The position numbers were made by a program, and so were the translations under genes. DNA of 64,000 nt, from positions 5,275,001 to 5,339,000 of the forward strand of contig NC_133907.1 in the NCBI RefSeq assembly GCF_964199755.1, read 5' to 3'. Shown here one piece after another: positions 1-11,561 of this stretch; positions within the stretch are counted from its first letter, which is position 1; every line of letters begins with the position of its first letter. This DNA comes from Larus michahellis (lineage: Eukaryota; Chordata; Aves; Charadriiformes; Laridae). The notes under the pieces are model-generated. The model made no database searches. It was given only the letters and a program-made list of their open reading frames with translations, and was not told where the DNA came from.

Positions 1-203
1 ATCTCGGCGTTGTGCATGTCAGGCCACTGGTCCATGATCTTGCGACGCTCGTGTTGCGACCACACCATGAAGGCGTTCATGGGGCGCTTGATGTGCCCGC
101 TCGGCGTCTTGCACCAGGCGGGTTCGGCGTCACGGGTGGGCAGCGGGGCGCAGGGCTCCCGACGAGCCTCCGCGCCCCGGCCCCGTGCCCCACGCTGCAC
201 CAT
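1..203 (-). CDS. SOX12: SOX12 (group C SOX transcription factor), N-terminal part; rest lies off the left edge
   Basis: Read on the minus strand from ATG at 203-201, the frame gives 67 residues before the window ends. It starts [10 protein letters not shown] and runs into the start of an HMG box: [20 protein letters not shown], then [19 protein letters not shown]. The RPMNAFMVW core is the SOX HMG signature. The flanking [10 protein letters not shown] and the MVQ-RGAR start match SOX12 as I remember it, better than the group C relatives SOX4 and SOX11. SOX12 is a nuclear transcription factor that bends DNA at ACAAAG-type sites. SOX12 is normally a single-exon gene, so the remaining HMG box and C-terminal activation domain should follow directly at lower coordinates outside the window. 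The next gene, C20orf96, lies divergently, as expected from the mammalian neighbourhood. Confidence 0.93.
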   Translation of the reverse strand, partial: MVQRGARGRGAEARREPCAPLPTRDAEPAWCKTPSGHIKRPMNAFMVWSQHERRKIMDQWPDMHNAE

Positions 204-423
204 GACGGGGACCGGGACCCCCCCGGCGCCGCCGCCGCCGCCGCCTCCTCCTCCTCCTCCTCTTCCCCCCCCCCGCCCGCCGCCTCCCCGCCCGCCGCTA
301 CGCGCCGCACCGCGCCGCCCCCATTGTGCGGAGCGGGCGGCGGCGGCGGGGCGGGGCGCAGGGGGCCGCGCCGGGGCCCGGGGGCGCACGGCGGGGGCGG
401 CTCCGCCGGGGCGGCGGCCGCTG

Positions 424-698
424 AGATGCTCCGGAGGGGTCCCGGGATCGGCCCGGTCGTCTCCGAGCTCGGGGATGCTCCGCAGCGATCCGGTCCGGGG
501 ATGCTCGGAGATGCTTCGTACGGACCCGGGGATGCTCCGTACGGACCCGGGGATGCTCCGGGATGCTCCGCACCGCCCCGAGGATGCTCCGGGATGCTCC
601 GCGCCGCCCCGAGGATGGTCCGGACCGGCTCGGTGATGCTCCGGGATGCTCTGTATCGGCCCGGGGATGCTCCGCGCCGCCCCGAGGATGCTCCGGGG
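424..698. repeat. GATGCTCC minisatellite in the SOX12 leader
   Basis: A degenerate tandem array built on the unit GGGGATGCTCCG, with spacers such as TACGGACCC and CACCGCCCCGA. It repeats more than ten times. It lies between the SOX12 start codon and its candidate TATA box, so it would be transcribed as part of a 5' UTR of about 600 nt. Confidence 0.8.
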
Positions 699-826
699 TT
701 TCTTCCCCGATTGAATCGGCGGATACTCCGTTCGGGTGCGGTGCGGGGACGCTGCGGCGGGTGCGGGTCGGGGGTGCGCGGGGGCGGTGCGGACAGCCCG
801 GGAGCCGCACGCCCCCCGGTGCCGCT

Positions 827-950
827 CTTATAGCCGCCGCCGCCCCGCCCCCGGTAAACACCGCCGCGCCGGTTCTGTCAATGGGAGGCACCGCCCCCCC
901 CGGCCCATTGGCCGCGGGGCGGGGGGGAATATCCCGCTCCGCCAATGGGA
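827..950 (-). promoter_or_regulatory. SOX12: Candidate SOX12 promoter: TATA box and CCAAT boxes
   Basis: On the minus strand 827-832 reads TATAAG in the context GGCTATAAGAGCGGC, a good TATA box. Upstream for a minus-strand gene lie an ATTGG/CCAAT element at 907-911, a CCAAT on the plus strand at 942-946, and GC boxes between them. A start site near 795-802 would follow. The assignment to SOX12 is inferred from position and orientation. Confidence 0.6.
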
Positions 951-1570
951 GCCCTCCGGTGAGGGGTTGCTGGAGAGAATGGCAGGGCGGCACGCCCCAG
1001 TACCCCCCGGTACCCCCGTCACGGCACCCCGGTGCCCCCACCTGAGCAGCACAGCACCCCCGGTACCTTCACACGAGCGCCGCGGTACCGCGGTTTGGGC
1101 ACCCCGTGACCTCCGGTACCCACCCGGGGATGCTCCAACTACTGCCAGTATCCGCTGCTCCCCCGGTCTGCGCACCTCGGTGTCCCCGGTGCCCCCCCCC
1201 TACCCGCACGTGGGTACCCCCGGGAGCCCCTACACCCCTCATAGACCCCTGGGAGCTGCACTCCGGACTGGACACGGCTCTCCGGTGCCCCGGGCAGAGC
1301 CATGGCCCGGGACAGCCCCCAGGCCGTCCCGCTGGGGCTTGCAGCTCTCGCCCCACCCGCGGCGTGGGAAGGCCGGTGCCTTCGTGGACGCGTCCCCGCC
1401 CCGGCGGCGTCCCCCCGGGGCTCGGTTGCCCGACGGGGAGCGCGGGTCGCCGGGCGGGGGATGCGCTGCCCACGGTGGGGGGTACCCACGCCGCTGCCCC
1501 CGGTGACACGAGTAGGGTCTTGTCCCCCCGCCGCGGCCCGGCCCGGCCCGGCCCCGCCAGGCCCCGCCCC
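951..1570. other. GC-rich intergenic stretch with short CCCCGGTACC-type repeats
   Basis: The open frames here have no recognisable domain and result from low stop-codon density in GC-rich DNA. About 1000-1270 carries irregular repeats of CCCGGTACCCC and related words. I see no gene. Confidence 0.6.
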
Positions 1571-1584
1571 CTCCGCGGGCGGCA

Positions 1585-1735
1585 CCAATGGGGCGGCGGC
1601 GGCGGCCCCTGTTACCCCGGAGACCGCCGGCTGCCCGCCAGGGGCCGCGCCCATTGGCTGCCGCCGCGGCGCGCGGGCCCGCCGCAAGGCGCGCCCCCAT
1701 TGGCTGCGCCGCCCGCCGCCAGTTGCTGTGGTAAC
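1585..1735 (+). promoter_or_regulatory. CCAAT cluster plus RFX X-box, likely C20orf96 promoter
   Basis: CCAAT motifs lie at 1585-1589 (plus) and 1653-1657 and 1699-1703 (as ATTGG), in a GC-box-rich context. At 1722-1735 the sequence GTTGCTGTGGTAAC is a near-perfect imperfect palindrome of the RFX X-box type (GTTGC and GTAAC half-sites). RFX plus NF-Y pairing is a known layout of cilia-gene promoters. The first gene downstream on this strand is the C20orf96 orthologue, so I assign the site there by position. No TATA box is evident. Confidence 0.5.
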
Positions 1736-2519
1736 AGGGGGCCCGAGTGGGGCCCGGGACCGGGCCGCCGCCCGCGGCCTACCCCGGGCACTGCGGCCTG
1801 CCCCGGGCCCTGCACTGAACTCCCGGGCCCTGCCCGCTGTCCCCCGGAGCCCCACTACCCGGAGAACACCACACAACCCCCCTCGCACCTGGGCCTCACA
1901 CTAGGCCTGGTAGCATGGGGCCTGCCCGAGTTGTTCCCGCCCGGTGTGGCTGGAGGCCGTGCCCGGCACCGGGCACTTGCCACACAGTTCCTGTATGACC
2001 CTGGCACCAAGCACCTGCCTGGCCATTCCCCCCGACCCACAAGGCTTCGCACCCCTTCCCGCGGGCGGGACCGGGTGAGTGCCCATTAGCACAGCGGGGC
2101 CCTGAGGCGGCTCCTCCGTGCCCGTTGGCGTCGTGCACCGGGGCTGCCTTGCACCGGGGCTGCCTTGCTCCGGGCTCTCCCGGTCGGCCAGCCCTCACCC
2201 CACACTACCGCCGCGGACTCTGCTCCCTCCCAGTCCACAGCGGCCCCACAGGCAGCTGAGTCCCCGTCCCACGGGGCCCGTGCCGCAGGGCTTTCCGGTC
2301 CGGCCCGCATCCCGGCTCGGTGGATCCCGTCCCGGTGGATCCCAGACCGGTGGATCCCGCCCCTCTGCCCCCAGGGCTCCTGCCGTGCGGCGCCGGGGCG
2401 GAGCCGGCAGGGGGCGCCCTCCCCCGCCCCTTCCCGTGAGCCCGTGCCCCGCCCGGCCTCCGTACCCGCCTGGCGTCGCCATGGGGACCGGCCCGGAGCC
2501 GGGAGACGGGGACGCGGGG

Positions 2520-2800
2520 TACGGGGGGTCCCCGGGGGGCAGGAGGGTGGCAGAGGGCCATGGAGAATCCCCGGAGGGCAGGAGGATGGCGGAAGGCCAT
2601 GGGGTATGAGGAATCCTCGGGGTGCAGGGGGGCTCCCAACGGGACAAAGGAGCAGGTCGGGGGGTGTCCCCATAGGGGACAGGCAGGAGGACTCCCCATG
2701 GGGCATGGGGTGGGGAGGGGAGCTCCCCATGGGGGGTGGGCAGGGGGCTCCCCATTTGGCAGGGAGGAGGGGTAGGGTGCTCCCCGTGGGCAGGGAAGGT
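2520..2800. repeat. G-rich minisatellite (GGGCAGGAGG / GCTCCCCATGGGG units)
   Basis: Irregular repeats of GGAGGGCAGGAGG, GGCCATGG and GCTCCCCATGGGG alternate across about 280 bp just upstream of the first recognisable C20orf96 exons. They may lie in its first intron or leader. Confidence 0.6.
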
Positions 2801-2992
2801 AGGCGATGGTGGGGTTCACTAAGGATACCGTAGTCCAGGGGGTGTCGCTGCCTCTCAGCTCTGACTTTGGACCTACAGAGGCTTGTCCGTGGGGACAGGC
2901 AGAGCTGCGGGGCTCAGCTCCTCGCTGGGGTTACGCTTTTTCCTTCCAGAGCCTGCACGGAGGTGGATGCACAGGGCCCGGTTCCAAGTATC

Positions 2993-5900
2993 ATGGAGGG
3001 GTTCAAGAGACTGGTAAGTCTCTCGTTCCAGTGGGATTTATGGCACTTACACTACTGTGGTTATAAACGCAGCATCTCTCAAACACGCCTGAGACTTGCT
3101 GCTGGTAAAGGGCACAAAGGGAGACCTGGAAGCCCCAGAGGAGATTCAGAGGGGAGTCGGAACTGTGGGTCACGTCAGAGCGGTCCTTGCTCACACACTG
3201 CCTCTGACTCCCGATCTTTTTTGTGCTACTGTCATGCTGAGTTTAGGATTACAGCAAATGGCAGAAGACAGAAGCAGAGGAGAGGAAGTCTCCACCCCGC
3301 AGGATGACTTTGCCACCGCTCACCAATGAAGACAAGAAGAAGAAAGGGGAGAAGAACAAGCCAGGTTGGGAGAGATTCCCTTATACAGTGCCCTGCTGCC
3401 CCTGCCCACTGGTGCTGCTTTTGCATTAACTCCGTGCTTTCTGCTGGGACACATTCAGCAAAAGCCACAAGAAAATTACCCAAGGGGGAATGCTGAGAAT
3501 AAAAGGGGAGAACTAGAAAAGCCCAGGCAGTGCTTTGCAGGCTCAGCTCCTGGGCTGTAACTGCAAGCCACTCTCGCTGGGGCCACAGAAGATTTGAATT
3601 CAATCTCTCAGTTGTTCTTTATATTTTCCTCAGCCACATATGACAGGAGAGAGTAGATGTAAGGCGTTGAAATCGGACTGTGAAATAAGCACAGGCCTCT
3701 TTTTTGTTTCACCAGTTGCATTTATGCTGAGTAAAAAACCACCCTTGCCTTCAGAGACATCATCATCCCCAGAGAAATACAGAAGTTTTGCTCAGAGGAA
3801 ATTAGCACTTAAGAAGGCTGAATTAGCTAAAACCATGGAAGAGATCAAAATTATCACGGTACGTGCCACAAATATCCAGTGCTGGGATGCAGGCAGCAAA
3901 TCCATACAGTTACCCCAGCTGCCTTTATGGAGGAAATTCTAGCAGCCTGACTCACTCTTGCAAAATGGCATGTGTTTATTTATTAATACACTGGAGGTAA
4001 TTATGCTGCTTTGCTTAATGCTGGTGTAATCTAACCTTGATATTGTCTATCAAGAAAAATTAAGAGAAACCCAGAGAGAGTCCAGACTGTAGCAGTAGGA
4101 GGGATGAGATTTAGGAAATGTGACCTGTTAGAAAAGACTGTTGGTATCAGATTTTCTCAGTCTAGCAAAGAGAAGGTTGAGGTGAAGGACATGACCACAG
4201 CTTTTTAGTAGATGAAAGATGGTTATAGAAGAGACAGTGATCCTCCAGCTGGTAGGAAGGAACGTGGGAGCAGGGGTATGCTGCACGGGGGAAGTCAGAG
4301 AGCCTCGGAACTGAGGCTGAGGTTTGCTGTTTGATGTTGGGATGGCCAGGGTCGTGTTGGTGCTGTTACCATGGGGCAGGAATGTCCCAGAGATGGCAGA
4401 AGGTGGTAAGAAAACTTGGGGCAGATGGTACTGCTGGAGTCCCCAGCACGTTAATTCACAAATTCTCATAGGATCTGACCAATCTGAAGAAAAATGCCAT
4501 CGAGGAGATGAAGCAGCACAGTGCCCACCTGGCAGAGACCAACAACCGGCTGATTAAGGACATCCAGCACACTGATGACAGCACTGCCAAGCAAGCAAGG
4601 GTGTTGCTGCAGCAGTACGAAGTATTTCAGGTGAGGCTTTAGCATTGACCAACAGGGCCATTTAAGCAGAATGCAGAACTTCCCATTACTCGTTAATACT
4701 AGAGAAGGGCCAGGTGCTGCTCAGACCCCTCAACTGCACTGAGTGTGACTGGAGCATCCCCAGTCCTGGGGGGAGCTCCTTGATGCCCAAAGATCCTGCG
4801 AGGTGCTCTTGTTTTGTGCCTGTGTTTTAAAGCCATGAGAGCACCCTGACTGTAACTGTCCTAAGCAACAGCAGTCACCCCTGTAACAACCCAAATACAT
4901 CCCTTCATAACATCCTTGGCTCCATCTGACTCTTGAAGCACCACTCTGCTCCCCAGAGCAGCTCCTGTGCACGAGCTGGCACCAGCCACACCGACAGATT
5001 CCTCTGTGCTGCTAATGCAAGCAACAGCACATGAGAGAAACATCAGGGATGGTGTAAGGGAATGTTTCAGAGCTTTGCGGAATGAGCAGTGACTGGATTT
5101 CTCCCTGTGCAGAGGGTGAAGGCAATGGTGCAGACCTTCAATCAAAACCAGCTGGACACAGCAAGGGCAGAGCTCCAGGAAATGGAAAAAACAATGGAAA
5201 AGAATCTGGGAAGTGAGTTGCTCCCATTACTATGAAACGCAGTCTATACAACCGTGTTACCTTTGCTTTCCATCTTAGTAGGTTAAAGACACTGTGTTGA
5301 TCTTATAAATGTCAAACAATTCCATTTCTGAAAATGAATCCCGTTGGCTCTGTGGGTCTGATCTTCCCGTCAGCCTGTCAGGAGGGGGAGAGCCCTGTGA
5401 CACCTGGCAGCCTGTGCTCAGGCGGGTTGGAAGAATCTCCTCCTTGGCAGCTGTTTGCACCACCCTCCTGGGGCAGAGTATTGTCAAGGCGGTCTGACTG
5501 TAGGTGTCTGTTCCCACTCCCCACAGGGTGTGTAATCTCTGTAGAGAGAAGGGCTCAGGCAAACGCAGGATGGAATCCTTCGTGAAGAAACGAAGGTCTG
5601 GAACCCCTGGGTTGAGATTTTCTCTTTTGACTTTCAATCAGAGCTACAGCAGCAGCTGGAGGAAGCCACATCAAAGGTACAGGTTCTCCAGGATGAGCTC
5701 GGTGTCCTGCGGACCTACATCAATGGGCACTATCCGGAACAAGATGTCCAGATAGTTCTTCTGCAGCACAGCATCCAGAGCCTGAAGGAGCAACACCAGG
5801 TGCTGAGACCTCTCCTTTCCTGCAGCATTGCCAGGGAGGAAAGAGAGGGCAGGGGAGGAAGGAACGCAATGGTGATCTTGCCTAAGGCTCCTGTTGTTTT

Positions 5901-8900
5901 TGTGCACTGCTTCCTGCTGTTCTCAGGAGGAGAAAGACAAGACAGAAAAAATGGGGAAGGCCATCTTGGAGAAACTAGAAGAGAAGGCACAAGCAGAACA
6001 AGAGGCAATGTTACAGAAAGTCGTGGAGGTTTGTGGAGTTCATGTGACGTCCCAGCAAGGGGCATCAGTTTCTGGGAGATGGCAGACAAGGCAGGGGCTT
6101 CCACACGTTGCCCATTAGCAATAGCACGGTGCGGCCAGCACCCAAAGAGTAACAGCATTGCTGCTCCCTTCCTGATGCCATAGAGGAGCTGTTTGTCAGG
6201 CTGGGAGGGTACAGGAGAAGCACCTCTGAGTTGCTGCTGTAGTCTGATGTGTTGAAATATTCTCACTCCTGACAGTTTGCTGTGTGGAGGTGAGTGCAGT
6301 GTGACCCAGCATTCACCCTGCTTTTACGGTCCCTGTTTTATTACATTATTTAGGTAGCTGCTGTGCTAATTGGCTGTGGCACCGCTGTGGCAACGCACAT
6401 ACATATGTTTGTAATAAATTCATGAGGAAATTAAACTATATGCAGCACTAGAGAGCAGGGGCTTCTGTTGTTCTTCCCAAAATAGGAGGAACTCCTGTTG
6501 CACAGTTCCTGCTCGCGTGATGTTCTTAGCACTTTTCCTGGGTTAGCAGCTTGAGAGCACTAAGAAAATATTAATTACTGACTCCGTTTACAGCCTGCTC
6601 TGATGCAGAACTGCTGTACTCTTTTACAGGTGAATTTGTAAGCACAGGTGATAAAAGTTACCCAAGCAATATTAATAAGCTTTCCCTGGGAAATTGAACT
6701 GGATCTCTTGAGTTCCTTAGTCTTTTTCCATTATCAGCACAATGTGATCTCAACAACAGTCTCTTTCTAGAGCTGGAACCCAAATCTTGTTTGGGCAGAA
6801 ATAATTTTCCTGAAGAGTGACACATCCGGATACGGCCAGCACTGGCACCCAGCAGTGGCAGGGTTTCATGCTGGTGGTTACTGGGGAGTTTCTGCAGCTG
6901 GTTTTCTTCTCTTCACCCACACAGGAGAAGTTGCTGCACCAGGATGGCCTGAAACAGATGGTGATAAACAATCACATTCTGCGATGTGGAATACTGAGGC
7001 AAAGGGAGGTGAGCGAGCTGGGGAAGAACCAGCGCAGTGCAGCAGAGCCAGCCACCCTCAGCCCTTGCCCTTCGTGAGGCTTTTGTCTGCCTTAGTGGGG
7101 TACGTTGCCTTCCATTTCCAGTGGAGTCAGGGGGCTGTTAGGACATCCTGAGGGTGAAGCAGTCCATCAGGTGTTTCAGGAAGCCTGGTAGGGGCTTACT
7201 TGCACAAGGGATATTTTCTAGCTCTGCTGTTTGCAAAATCTCTAAAACTTTAATTCCTGCTCCTATTACAAACTAAAGAACTCTTAGAAATGTCATTCAT
7301 GCAGATTGTTAAGGACCTGGAGGAAGAGATTCGTGAACTGAAGAGAAGCATCCAGACACTCCGTCAGAGTGCAAGAGACCCAAGAGAGCTGATCTTTGCC
7401 GATGTCCTTCTCCACAGACCCAAGTAAGGCTGGTCAGTGGGTGTGCACAGCCCTTTCTCTGTGCCCTTGGGCTGCAGATTCTTTGTCACTGAGTGCTAAT
7501 AACCTTACCCCATCATTTCTGCAGATGTCACTGTTAAAGCTATGCCCAGCCCGGGGTATAAACCCACAGTTACATTGGGTTCTGCTGGGGAAAACAGCAG
7601 CAAGGTCTCGTGGTCTTGCCTAAGAGCAGCTAGGGACTAGCCACAGCTCTAATACTGATCTTTGGTCACATCACATCTCTCTTCTGGGCTTCCCTTTGCG
7701 CAGCCTGCACGTGGAGATTATTAGTGGCTGCAGCCAGGGACAGTCAGGACCAGCAGAGCTTTTCAAGGCCCTTGTGCCTGCACTGACTCTTACTTTATTG
7801 TTGTTTTCGCTTTGTGGTTGGGAAACAAAACTGAGGGAAGGCATCAGGCCCACAAGGAGCATCCCTGTTGGGGCAGGTCTTGCCCATCTAGAGCCACCTT
7901 GCTGGTTGTGTCAAATGGCACCTGTGCTCTGTGAGAACAAAGATGGGCAGCCATTTCCCTAATATGTAAAAAATTGTGTTGGTGGCATTGGCTGGCAACA
8001 AAAAAGCAAAACTGTTATCTTTCTCACTCCTCTTTCCCTGTCCCGGTTCTCTGGTAGCTAATTACATCCTGAGTGGAGGTTGTGGGTAGTCCCCACTCCT
8101 GCTTGCCAGTGTGTGCTGTGCTGATACTGGATTTAAGAATTACAAAGCGTAAGGTGAATCCTCACTTAGCATTGATGGGGAAAAGGCCCTGCCAGCTCGA
8201 TCACAGGAATACTGGGCTCTCCTCTCCAGGGACAGACCCAGACGGGCCAAGTCTGTGGGCTTAAACATAACAACAGCCGGCTGTGACAAGCTATTGTCCA
8301 CCATACCTACAGCAGGCTGAAGGTGTAACGCTGCCCCTTGTCCCGTGACAGCAGGGTCCTGCCCAGGGCAGAAAAAATCACAAAAATCAGCAATGATTTA
8401 GAGCTGCTGAGGTGCCTCGGCTTTCTGTGCTGTCTGATGACCAGGGGTACAAACCTGAGAGAAAAATGGGTCAAATGTGCTTAAATCTCAAGTATGTTGT
8501 AGCCCAAAACCCGTAAGTTGTGTGCAGAACAGCGTGCGTATGCACGTTTATTTACGCAACTGCCTATACAAGTTGTTCTTGGCACAGATGTGTCTGTTAT
8601 CGGCGTCATTCCTTTCCAGCGGGTCCTGGCGCTGCAGGTGCAGGCCCTCGGCTCCTCCGCACCTCGTGTACACACAGGGGTTATTTTGCGTGAAAATATC
8701 ATCCCTTGGGATGAGCAGACGCTCACCCAGCAAACCGATGGTGGTGCAGATGACAAGAGGGGCTAGATCTCCCGTTCCAGGGCTTGGGTTTTAGCTGGAA
8801 GCCAGGTATGGCTGCAGCACTGCAGAGGCACGAGCCGAAGCGGGAGGAAAGCCTGGAACGTGTCAGGAGACTGCGGGGGAAAGCGAGCGGCTGAGTGATG

Positions 8901-10347
8901 GATTAGTGCAACTTAATTTTTTTCCGATAGAAAAATGATAAAAAGAAGGAATTAATTAGCCTCGACAGCTGGTGGGGCTGGAGTTACTGAGGGTGGCTGG
9001 GAGAAGAGTTAAAAATAGCAGGAAGGCCCAAGTGGAAAGTTTCTGTAACATCACAAGTCAGGCATTTGGTGCTTACCCGCCCTGACAGGCGGGAGCCTGT
9101 GCCAGAGCCCTCTCCGCCATCCCTCAGCCCTTTCCCACTGACCTCCCTGCAACTTTTCACACGACTTCACCAGCCCGTCGGTTTTTCTGATTAACCCTTT
9201 GGTTCCAGACACTGGATTTGCTTCCTGAAAGAGCAAAATCAGACCTGAGCTGCGCTCAGCCTAGAAGTGTAAGGGTGTGTAGGAACACAAGACCCTTGCG
9301 GGCCCTCCTTGGGTCCCTGCACGCGGAGCCCGGAGGAGCTGTAACCCTCTGTGTATCCGTTCCCATCAGTTTCTCCTCTTTAAAAACCCTTTTGCTTCAA
9401 GGAACTCCAGCTGGATTTCACCAGCAGCTTCAAGCCCTGTGCTGGGGACACTCTGGATGCACAGTTTGTCCTGGACTGAGACGGAGATGGATGAGCGCAG
9501 CTCTGAGCAAGCCCAGCTCACTGTGCTTGTCCTCTCTCTGCGAGAAAGCAGATGTACCTGGCTGCTCCGGCGGGCTTTCTCCGCTTTTGTTTGTCTTTCA
9601 GGATTGACAGCGAGGAGTGGCTAATTTCATTCCTTCTCCCTCTCAGAGCCCCAGGGGCTACATCTGGCTCTGCCTCTCTGGGAAGGCCAGCGAGCATGGA
9701 GCCTGCCTCGCAGAGGGCTCAGTTGCAAGCACGGTGTAAGGCAGGGCTGCGGAGCAGGGCTCAGGCTTGGAGCTGATTTCTGTCATAGGCAGAGTGGTCA
9801 GTGGCCGGGGTGGATCGTGAAGGGTGAACTGAAAAGTGAATTAGTGCTGGGGTGAGCGGGAAGATGGGCCGGGCTCTGGTTCGTGCTGAACAGGGGCTGT
9901 GCAAAACAACGCTCATCTGTTTTTAAAGGGTTTTTCCTGCTCCTGTCTCAGCTGCTTGCTTTGTCCTGAGTCCCAGAACAAGTGTCTGGGCCCTCGCCAC
10001 TAAAAACCAGTCCTGGACCCCAGGGACACGGAGAAGGTTGCACAGCAGACACAAGGAGGCTTCCCTCCACCTGTCCTGTGCCCTCTGATGATGGAGCTTC
10101 CATGCAGGGGACAGGACACCTCCTGGCTCTGGGTGGGCTGCACAGAGCATCCAAGCAGCCACTCACCTCCCACCCTGGCCACACAGGAGCTTCTCCTCCT
10201 CCTCTTCCTCACACCGAATCGTCCGAAGCACGGCAGCTTATTCCTGCTCTTTGGTTTGTCCATCCTAACTCTCATTTCTCTCTCAGGTGCACACCAGATA
10301 CCGAGGTGGTCCTCAGCATCCCCGCCGAGGAGACGCCGCTCATCTGA
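2993..10347 (+). CDS. C20orf96: C20orf96 orthologue, coiled-coil protein (DUF4618-type)
   Basis: Exons: 2950-3013 (ATG at 2993), 3265-3364, 3716-3858, 4472-4630, 5113-5212, 5642-5799, 5927-6028, 6925-7008, 7305-7423 and 10287-10347; all junctions keep frame. From the safe internal ATG at 3304 the protein has 328 residues; from 2993 it has 348. Human C20orf96 has about 363. The sequence is almost all charged alpha-helix/coiled coil (for example KKAELAKTMEEIKIIT, ELQEMEKTMEKNLG, KDLEEEIRELKRSIQTLR). It ends RELIFADVLLHRPK then CTPDTEVVLSIPAEETPLI, the tail I recall for C20orf96. Function is unknown; the X-box upstream hints at a ciliary role (inference). The true start is unsure: an ATG at 2482, joined through a donor at 2604 to the exon at 2950, also keeps frame, giving about 403 residues. 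The acceptor used for the exon at 3265 is also my choice. Confidence 0.82.
7424..10286 (+). other. C20orf96: Long last intron of C20orf96
   Basis: A 2.86-kb intron, far longer than the others in this gene. I find no coding exon or RNA gene in it. An AT-rich patch lies at about 8910-8965; the rest is unremarkable unique-looking sequence. Confidence 0.6.
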
Positions 10348-10496
10348 CGCTCGGCCAGGCTCCGCTCGCAGGCCCGAGGGATCGCATGGTGCAGATGAGG
10401 TGCCAAGCTGCAAAGCCCCTCTTTTCCCCATCAGCACTTCTCCATCCCAGCCCTGCTCAGCTGCCCTGGGGACTCACTGATGTGGTTCTATGGTGC

Positions 10497-10502
10497 AGTA
10501 AA
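10497..10502 (+). terminator. C20orf96: Candidate poly(A) signal of C20orf96 (AGTAAA)
   Basis: The variant hexamer AGTAAA lies 150 bp after the stop codon and is followed by GT-rich sequence (GGTGTTACCGTC, GGTCCGTGTGGCCTGTGCTG). Confidence 0.5.
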
Positions 10503-11396
10503 GGTGTTACCGTCATTCCTGGTCCGTGTGGCCTGTGCTGTTTTCACAGCCACGAGGCTGCAGTCCCTTGGAAGGAGCGCGGGGTGAGCCCCGCGACCAC
10601 AGCTCCTGGGGAGCCATCGCCAGCCCTCCTGCACTTACAGGCTGACCCGTCCCCTTCATACCATTGCGGTAACGCCGGATGGATTGAAGCCAAAAGGTCA
10701 CTGTGACCGTGACTGTGAGAGGTGTCCTGGGACTGGGTCTGGTGCCGTGATTCCCTACCAGCGCATCCCAGTGTGGGCTGGACTGGTGTCCCAGCGCGGG
10801 GTGCCGGTGCTGGGGCAGTTTGGTGCCACAGCACCTGCGTGGCTCAGGGCCAACTGAGGGGTTCAAATAAAACCATCTCCCGTTCTCGCCCGTGCCAAGC
10901 GAGCCTCCAGCTGCGCTTCCCATCACCGGCTCTTGGTGATGGCACTGGGGCAGGGGCCGAGCAGGGCTCTGAGGTCCCAGCACAGCACAGCCCCTCCGGG
11001 CATCGGGCAGGACCGGCCCGGGCTCGCCTCGCTCCTTACTCGGGGAAGCGGTGGAGCCGTGCCCTGCCCCGCACCGCCTGAGATGGAGCGGGGCCGATGC
11101 CGCGGGGAGCGGGGCCGGGGGATTCGGGGGACTGGGGGGACCCTGCCCCACGCGGGAGCGTAGCGGAGCCCCCGCCCGCGGCAGCGCATCCCGCAGCCTC
11201 CCGGTGCGACCACCGTCCCCCGCGCTGCTCCCCGGCACCGATCGGACGCGCCCCGGGGGAAGTCGCCGTTCACCCGGCACCGGGAGCCCCGCGGGGACCT
11301 CGGGGACCGGACGGGGCCGGGGCCGGGACCGGTGCGGGCGGGGGTGTGTCCGGCGGGGGAGGGACCGGGCGCGGCGAGGGGCTCCGCCTCCCGGGG

Positions 11397-11402
11397 TTTA
11401 AA
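11397..11402 (+). promoter_or_regulatory. REM1: Candidate REM1 TATA-like element (TTTAAA) in a CpG-rich promoter
   Basis: TTTAAA in the context GGGGTTTAAAGCCCGGG lies 160 bp before the REM1 start codon, in a CpG-dense block (about 11040-11560). The ATG is preceded by a pyrimidine/AG stretch that could be an acceptor, so a noncoding first exon is possible. Confidence 0.35.
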
Positions 11403-11561
11403 GCCCGGGCCGGGCGGCGGCCAGCCTGTCCCGGGGAAAGTTGCGCCCGAGCTACCGGCGGCTCGAAGGGGCACCGGGATTGACGCGGTTGGGGGGGGGC
11501 TGCAGGGAGCCGGGGCCCCTCGGGGCAGCCTCTCCCAGCCCCGCTGCCCTCGGTGCCGCAG

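Noticed and set aside
12-1506. Long plus-strand open frames (12-833 and 736-1506)
   Set aside because: They overlap SOX12 in antisense, a minisatellite and a CpG-rich promoter. Composition alone explains them.
2482-2609. Well-placed ATG (GTCGCCATGG) as the C20orf96 start
   Set aside because: It can be joined in frame to the exon at 2950, but the coded stretch is minisatellite-like and resembles no family member I recall. Mentioned as an option only.
7425-7427. TAA after HRPK as the C20orf96 stop codon
   Set aside because: It lies in a strong donor (GTAAGG), and the exon at 10287 supplies the expected family C-terminus in frame.
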